From positions 1 to 12,358 of the forward strand of contig JALLPB010003813.1 in assembly GCA_036939975.1 (NCBI GenBank): a stretch of 12,358 nt of DNA, in the 5' to 3' direction. Shown here piece after piece: positions 8,382 to 12,358 of this stretch. This stretch comes from Cyclostephanos tholiformis. Taxonomy: Eukaryota > Bacillariophyta > Thalassiosirophyceae > Thalassiosirales > Thalassiosiraceae. The notes beneath the pieces were generated by a model. The model was not told the DNA's origin and made no database searches. It worked only from the letters and a program-made list of their open reading frames with translations. The position numbers and the translations under genes were made by a program. Numbering within the stretch: the stretch's first letter is position 1; every line of letters starts with the position of its first letter.

Positions 8382-8558
8382 TCATTACGGTCGGAATTAG
8401 TAGAAACCATGCTGAGACCAAAAAACTTGGCACAAAGTTGGCAGTAAAAAAATAGGTAAATTCAAAAGTTACACATGTGGTACATGAATAACACGCACAA
8501 CTCACACAACACACAACACACCTCTCTCATAAAAATCAACCTCCACCGGCCAAACATC

Positions 8559-9680
8559 ATGGCCACAACAATCAAGGATGATGCCTCCCTTGATGACTTC
8601 AAGGATGACAAAGCATCAGGGGACACCATCGTCGTCCCCGACTTCATGCCCGACGTGCGGCAAGCAGTTCCCCCCGAGGTTTGCGCCTTCCGCAAGACCT
8701 TCGGCACCTCGCTACTCATCGTGCAGAAGGTGTGGTGTCTCTTAGTGCAGGAGGGTGTCCTTCCACACAAGGGCCTGCCTAAGCACCTCCTCTGGACCCT
8801 TCACTTTTTGAAGGTGTACCCACTTCAGGGCCGGGGCTGTGCGGCGGTAGGTGCATCTGGAGGGGCGATTGATCCGAATACCCACCAAAAGTGGGTATGT
8901 GACTTCATCAAGGCCATCGCTCAGGTTATCGATTAGGTGGTAAGTTAATTTTTTTGCTGTTCTACATTTTCGTTGTGCAGAAAATGCGACCGGATAGTAA
9001 CACCTTCTTGATTCAGTGCGACGGCACATAACATCGTCGAAATTAACGATGACGCCATCATTTTTTTGTCATCATCATCTTCGTGAACACTCATGAACGC
9101 TTCTTGCTCCCTCTTCCCCACGTTGCAGGTCAATTTCAATCAAAGAAAGGAGATGGACATAGGCAACGATTGCCTTATGTCCATCGACGGGACGGCCTTC
9201 AGAATCCCACAAATGGGGGCTCCAGTCCGGGGCAATTCATTTGCCAGCCATAAGTATGCGGGCAAGTCCGCACTCCGCTACAAGATCAGGGTGAGCATTT
9301 TGGGCGGGGACCTCGTGTGGATACAAGGCCCGTACCCTGTGGGATCTTTCAACAACGTCAAGATCTTCAACAAGGTCTTGCGCCACTGGCTTGATCCCGG
9401 CGAGCGCGTCGAAGCCGACAATGGCTACGTCGGCTGCGCCGACAAGGTGAAGTGCCCCGACAACCCCTGCAATCCTCCCGCCAACGAGAGGATGCAGGCC
9501 CGCGTCCGTTCTCGTCACGAGACGATAAACGGACGCTTCAAGACCTGGGGCATCCTGTCGCAGGTCTATCGCCACGACATCACTCGTCACGGCGAAGTCT
9601 TTTGGGCGATTGCGATCATCACGCAACTCGCCATCGAGAACGGAAGCCCCCTCTTCCAAGTCAACTACCGGGACTACTAG
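8559..9680 (+). CDS. PIF/Harbinger DDE transposase, two exons
   Basis: This is the nuclease that cuts and pastes the element. Exon 1, from ATG 8559 (CATCATGG), carries the N-terminal helical part (FRKTFGTSLLIVQKVW, PKHLLWTLHFLKVYP, NTHQKWVCDFIKAI). Exon 2 (9129-9680) carries the catalytic core: SIDGTAFRI (Asp at 9186-9188), EADNGY (Asp at 9417-9419) and RHETINGRFKTWGIL (Glu at 9519-9521); D-D spacing is 77 residues and D-E 34, as in DDE_Tnp_4/Harbinger. Acceptor GTTGCAG|GTC at 9128 follows a pyrimidine tract. The donor is ambiguous: the consensus GTAAGT at 8940 would leave TAG at 8934-8936 in exon 1, while CAG|GTTATC at 8924/8925 avoids it. Length is about 305-310 residues, somewhat short for the family. 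The core looks intact; activity depends on the splice choice and on the damaged partner gene. Confidence 0.8.
8940..9128 (+). other. Probable transposase intron
   Basis: Strong donor GTG|GTAAGTT at 8940 and acceptor TTGCAG at 9128 after CTTCTTGCTCCCTCTTCCCC. Both exon ends are in phase 0 and family-typical sequence resumes with VNFNQRKEMDIGND. A second good acceptor (GTTGTGCAG, 8980) would make a 41-base intron but leads into sequence with stops. The weaker donor at 8925 would enlarge the intron to 204 bp. Confidence 0.6.
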
Positions 9681-9894
9681 CCGAAGGGGGAGGTAGACAT
9701 TATAAGCATTAGTAAATAGTAGTATTCCGTATTAAAAACATCGTTATAAACATCATCTTAGACTTTTATTTAGGCATCCAATTTTAGTAATTGATATCAT
9801 GATTTGATTAGGTACGATAATCGTAGTTTCATTATAGTACATGTACGTAAAAATACATAAATACAAAAATATTAAATTAAGGTCAAACACACTG
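9681..9894. other. AT-rich spacer, no gene seen
   Basis: Very AT-rich sequence after the transposase stop, with only short stop-filled frames on either strand. A 10-bp palindrome GTACATGTAC is at 9837-9846. The right end of the Harbinger element should lie in or near this stretch, but no terminus can be assigned from this window. Confidence 0.5.
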
Positions 9895-9951
9895 CTAAGT
9901 CCATATTCATGGCTTGCCTTGGGTCAAAATTCTTCCATTTCCCTCATCCTC
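9895..9951 (+). promoter_or_regulatory. 57-bp shared element, copy upstream of the TraB gene
   Basis: The core 9905-9933, beginning ATTCATGGCTTGCCTT, matches the reverse complement of 12247-12275 at 28 of 29 positions. Flanks of 10 and 18 bp match at 6/10 and 13/18. It ends 191 bp before the preferred ATG (35 bp before the earlier in-frame ATG at 9987). It reads in the same direction as the gene. Confidence 0.6.
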
Positions 9952-10142
9952 AATGACACACAATAACACATGCAAAATAGTAATATATGTGTTCATTCTC
10001 TACACCTTGTCTGTGTTCTCTCGCCTCTCATCTCTATAGTACTTCCTCTTCCTCTTCCTCATTGTTCCGACAAAACAACTCCACTCCTACTACCTCTAGA
10101 TACCATACCTCCTACGAGAATACTCCACCTCCCGAAACAATC

Positions 10143-11315
10143 ATGGCACGCCCTTTCTTCCTCGGATTTGCCATTCACGCGACGTTCCTGATATCACGCA
10201 GTCATCCATTCACCGCCAACCACAATCGATGCAGTCCCCATCGTGCCACGTCTTCGTCCTCGTTCCTCCCGTCGTCGCCATCCTCCTCCTCCCCAAGTCG
10301 TCTGCGTTCGCAGGTATTGGACTTTGTCGAGCCCACAACGGGGGTGCGCGTCAAGCTCATCGGCGCGATGCACTACAATCCCGCGTCCATCAAGCTCGCC
10401 ACGGAAAGCATCAACGCACTCGCCGCCGAGGGAAAGCTAGGATCGATCGTCATCGAGAGCTGCGATATACGGTGGAATGCCACCCTCCAAAGCGAGCTGG
10501 CGCGCGACGCGCTTCTCTCCGAAATGAAGGCGGCGTACGACCTAGGACTCGTCCACCGGCGTCCGGTGGTACTTGGGGATCAGCGCATCAACGTCACCGT
10601 CGAACAGCTCAAGAGCGGTCTCAGGGACACGGTCCTGGACCTGCTTCAGCCGTGGAACGGCGGGTGGGGACGGCTCGGCGGCGTCATATCCTCGGCACGA
10701 GAGGTGGCCGTTCCGATGGGGGGGAAATTCCTGGGACTAGGATCATTCTTCGACCCGACGCTGCTTGCATCGGCCCCGGTGAGCTTCGTCAAGTATCCCC
10801 TTTCGTACTTCGTCAGGTCCCCGGCGTTCGCGGCGGTCGTCGGCGCGGTGGTCCTCCTCGGCGGGGTCGATTCGTCCGACGCCTACGTCAACGACAGCGC
10901 GAGCGCCAAGGACATAATCGAGAGCATCCTCCTCTCCGCTTTAGAAACTGTCATATTCGCACGGATATTCCTGAAGGAGCTACTTGCCGAGCGAAACGAG
11001 ATTTTGGCAGCCAACATCGTGAGTATATTATGAAATTGGATGTTTGGGACGACATCACAACTCATGACACGCTCGCATTCATCCTTCCTCTGTTCACGAA
11101 ACCAGCTCGGGCAATGCCGTAACTATGATACGCAAAACGGCAGTAGTGGATGGTTTAATAATTTGTTCTTGGATAGATATGTAGATAAATCTACCGGTGC
11201 CGTTTACGCACCAGGTAGCGTGACGGGAAGACAGGAAGGTGGAGAGAAGGTCGTAGTTGCCGTGTTAGGACTTGCGCATTGCAATGGCATCATGAAATTG
11301 CTCACCGAGGACTGA
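10143..11315 (+). CDS. TraB/TIKI-family domain protein, two exons
   Basis: Exon 1 is 10143-11018 and exon 2 is 11106-11315. The intron 11019-11105 (87 bp) has donor ATC|GTGAGT and acceptor ACCAG after a pyrimidine-rich tract, phase 0, giving 361 residues. The TraB/PrgY/TIKI clan is marked by two GX2H motifs and both are here: GAMHYNP (G74-H77) in exon 1 and GLAHCNG (G347-H350) in exon 2; VIESC and LAERNEIL are also family-like. Residues about 226-242 are hydrophobic (FAAVVGAVVLLGGV). Metal-dependent protease activity is known for TIKI relatives; here it is only possible. ATG 10143 (MARPFFLGFAIHATFLI, then a Ser-rich stretch) suggests a signal or targeting peptide. The frame is open back to ATG 9987, but that part is a pyrimidine-rich leader reading as Ser-rich protein. 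Convergent with the EVE gene 80 bp away. Confidence 0.8.
11019..11105 (+). other. Intron of the TraB-family gene
   Basis: GTGAGT at 11019 and CAG at 11103-11105. Without removal the frame stops at 11033 and loses the second GX2H motif. With removal the frame continues through VVVAVLGLAHCNGIMKLL to the stop at 11315. Confidence 0.75.
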
Positions 11316-11395
11316 CGGTGGAGGTATCAATTCATCATCCATCAAATTTTTGTACTCATGTAAAATCTCTACAAAGTAATATTCCCAAACAAAAT

Positions 11396-11943
11396 TCATT
11401 TATTATCAATTCTTTTTTTCTTCCTGTTCCTGCCCTCTTCGGATTCAGTTTTACCCGCCTCTTGACTTTTGTTCCGAATCATCGTCATCACTTCCACCCA
11501 TTGCGCACGAGTTAGAGGAACTACGCTCAATCGACTCTGCTTGAACAATGCCATACTAGCTATCACCCCTCCCGGATCATTCGAGACAGCGTCCTTCAAT
11601 TCCTTCAGGGTCAGCATGACTGGGAAGGTCATTTCATATTCAACCAAGACCGAATCCCACCGGCAATTTTCCTTGGTGGACTTCGCATCATAGTATTCGC
11701 TTTGTGGATCGTACGCCGACGAGTCCGGCATTGCCGTCCGCGCGATCATAACCGAGCCTACAATTCCCGGTCGAGACGACTGAGAGTGGTAGAAGAAGGC
11801 CCGGTCGCCGACCCTCATGGAACGCAGGTGATTCCGCGCTTGGTAGTTGCGGATGCCGCCCCACTCCTCCCTCACGTCGCGCGCCAAATCCTCGATCGAA
11901 TACTCGGAGGGTTCGGATTTCAGGAGGAAGTATTGCACGGCAT

Positions 11944-11976
<33 letters not shown>

Positions 11977-12148
11977 GAGCTGTGCATCTCTTCGTCAACG
12001 ACGTCGGGGGCATTTTCGAGGGGAACCGAGAGTTCGTTTTACTCAACGAAAACGCCCGGGATAAAAGTGAGTGATTCCTCCCACTTAATGCCAGGAATTC
12101 GATGATCGTTAGCGCGGCGATGGTGATTGTTGGAAAGCGATGCCGCAT
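11396..12148 (-). CDS. EVE-domain protein (THYN1-like)
   Basis: EVE domains belong to the PUA-like fold and read modified bases or RNA; THYN1 is the nuclear eukaryotic member. From ATG 12148 the protein has 250 residues. The EVE domain spans about 72-225: YFLLKSEPSEYSIEDLA, WGGIRNYQARNHLRSM, VGDRAFFYHSQSSRPGIVG, AYDPQSEYYDAKSTKENCRW, and RLSVVPLTRAQW, all in canonical order with the family's conserved residues. The C-tail is basic (NRKKKR), fitting a nuclear signal. Residues 1-45 hold a hydrophobic run (TITIAALTIIEFLALS) and SRAFSLS, resembling a secretory/plastid leader. Starting at ATG 12013 (GAAAATG, better context) would remove it and give a 205-residue nuclear-type protein. Residues 57-69 are an Ala/Asp run from a trinucleotide repeat. 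No intron is needed. Confidence 0.88.
11944..11976. repeat. Trinucleotide repeat (CGT)4(CGG)7
   Basis: Pure in-frame triplet run inside the EVE gene, coding on the - strand for the poly-Ala then poly-Asp linker just before the EVE domain. Such runs change length by whole codons, so the linker is likely variable between strains. Confidence 0.85.
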
Positions 12149-12228
12149 CCGTGCGGCAAAGTCTAGGATCAATTTTCAATTTTCATCATCATTTATCTTA
12201 TGAACATCGTTATTCATATTTCTCTCTG

Positions 12229-12285
12229 GAGGTTGTGGGAATTCGCAGAATTTTGACCTAAGGCAAGCCATGAATGCAGACTGAG
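12229..12285 (-). promoter_or_regulatory. 57-bp shared element, copy upstream of the EVE gene
   Basis: Reverse-complement partner of 9895-9951, with the nearly identical core at 12247-12275. It lies 81-137 bp upstream of ATG 12148 and reads in the direction of the EVE gene, so each convergent gene has one copy in the same relative orientation. Beyond the 57 bp the two flanks do not match. Confidence 0.6.
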
Positions 12286-12358
12286 GTTGAGGGAATGAGA
12301 GCGAGAGGCCAGTTCTGGTTGTGGCTGGTAGGACCTCTACTATTAGCTACTGACCAAA
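12286..12358. other. Unassigned right edge
   Basis: No open frame of note, RNA gene or repeat is seen in the last 73 bases. Confidence 0.4.

Larger units (their letters stand above)
8100..8558. promoter_or_regulatory. Divergent promoter region between the two Harbinger genes
   Basis: No gene is seen in these 459 bp. The region holds a short AG repeat, a perfect hairpin and repeated AACTTGG/CCAAGTT words (8318, 8326, 8345, 8353, reverse at 8363, and 8424). AAGTTGGCAGT occurs twice, at 8372 and 8435. It must contain both promoters if the genes are expressed. No clear TATA box was identified for either side. The + strand leader just before 8559 is rich in CA (CACACAACACACAACAC). Confidence 0.5.
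7461..9700. mobile_element. PIF/Harbinger-type DNA transposon, left end lost to copia
   Basis: Two divergent genes, a DDE transposase (+) and a small putative DNA-binding protein (-), share a promoter region, an arrangement seen in Harbinger elements, which need both proteins to move. The left side is cut by the copia LTR. The right end is not resolved: AT-rich sequence follows the transposase stop at 9680, and with one terminus missing no terminal inverted repeat pair or three-base target duplication can be matched. The limits given are the supported minimum, with the right edge approximate. Confidence 0.6.

Noticed and set aside
8475..8558. Earlier in-frame ATG at 8475 as transposase start
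   Set aside because: The added residues (Asn/His/Thr-rich) come from a CA-rich leader, and ATG 8559 has a better context.
9237..9659. 140-codon - strand frame opposite the transposase
   Set aside because: Antisense shadow of the DDE core; no family resemblance.
10229..11122. 297-codon + strand frame overlapping the TraB gene
   Set aside because: Arg-rich out-of-frame reading of GC-rich coding sequence; all family motifs are in the other frame.
1..12358. CRISPR array, tRNA, rRNA, bacterial operon or defence island
   Set aside because: No spaced direct repeats of the needed kind, no cloverleaf or rRNA sequence, and the spliced genes point to a eukaryotic nucleus.

Overview
The window looks like an accessory, transposon-rich stretch of a nuclear genome from a microalga, most likely a diatom or another stramenopile. 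This rests on a CoDi-like Ty1/copia polymerase, diatom-type reverse-transcriptase families recognised from memory of their motifs, a Harbinger transposase with short GT..AG introns, and nucleus-encoded genes with short spliceosomal introns. The organism call is inference; no rRNA, tRNA or organelle marker is present.

Left part (1-7460) is a pile of broken retroelements. A decayed reverse-transcriptase element on the + strand (1-1757, cut by the window edge) abuts a better preserved, 5'-truncated non-LTR element on the - strand (about 1756-4297), whose single long reading frame has RT motifs and zinc-finger pairs and is interrupted by one TGA. That element is joined at its 5' end to a small scrap of Ty3/gypsy RNase H (4298-4447). 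Next comes a short 21-bp tandem repeat (4521-4583), then a CoDi-like Ty1/copia element on the + strand (about 4619-7460) with a truncated 5' LTR remnant, no gag/protease/most of integrase, an RT-RNase H frame, a polypurine tract and a complete 315-bp 3' LTR. Inside its pol frame is a single N flanked by a perfect 63-bp duplication, which looks like an unmerged contig overlap rather than biology.

Middle part (7461 to about 9700) is a PIF/Harbinger-type DNA transposon: a + strand DDE transposase in two exons and a divergent - strand two-exon gene that resembles the accessory DNA-binding protein of such elements. The copia 3' LTR ends inside the 3' end of that accessory gene and supplies its stop codon. 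The divergent promoter between the two genes holds a perfect 22-bp-arm hairpin and several AACTTGG copies.

Right part (about 9890-12358) holds two probable host genes in convergent orientation, 80 bp apart: a two-exon TraB/TIKI-family protein (+) with both GX2H motifs, and an EVE-domain (THYN1-like) protein (-). A 57-bp sequence with a 29-bp nearly identical core lies upstream of both genes in the same orientation relative to each, and is the least explained structure in the window.
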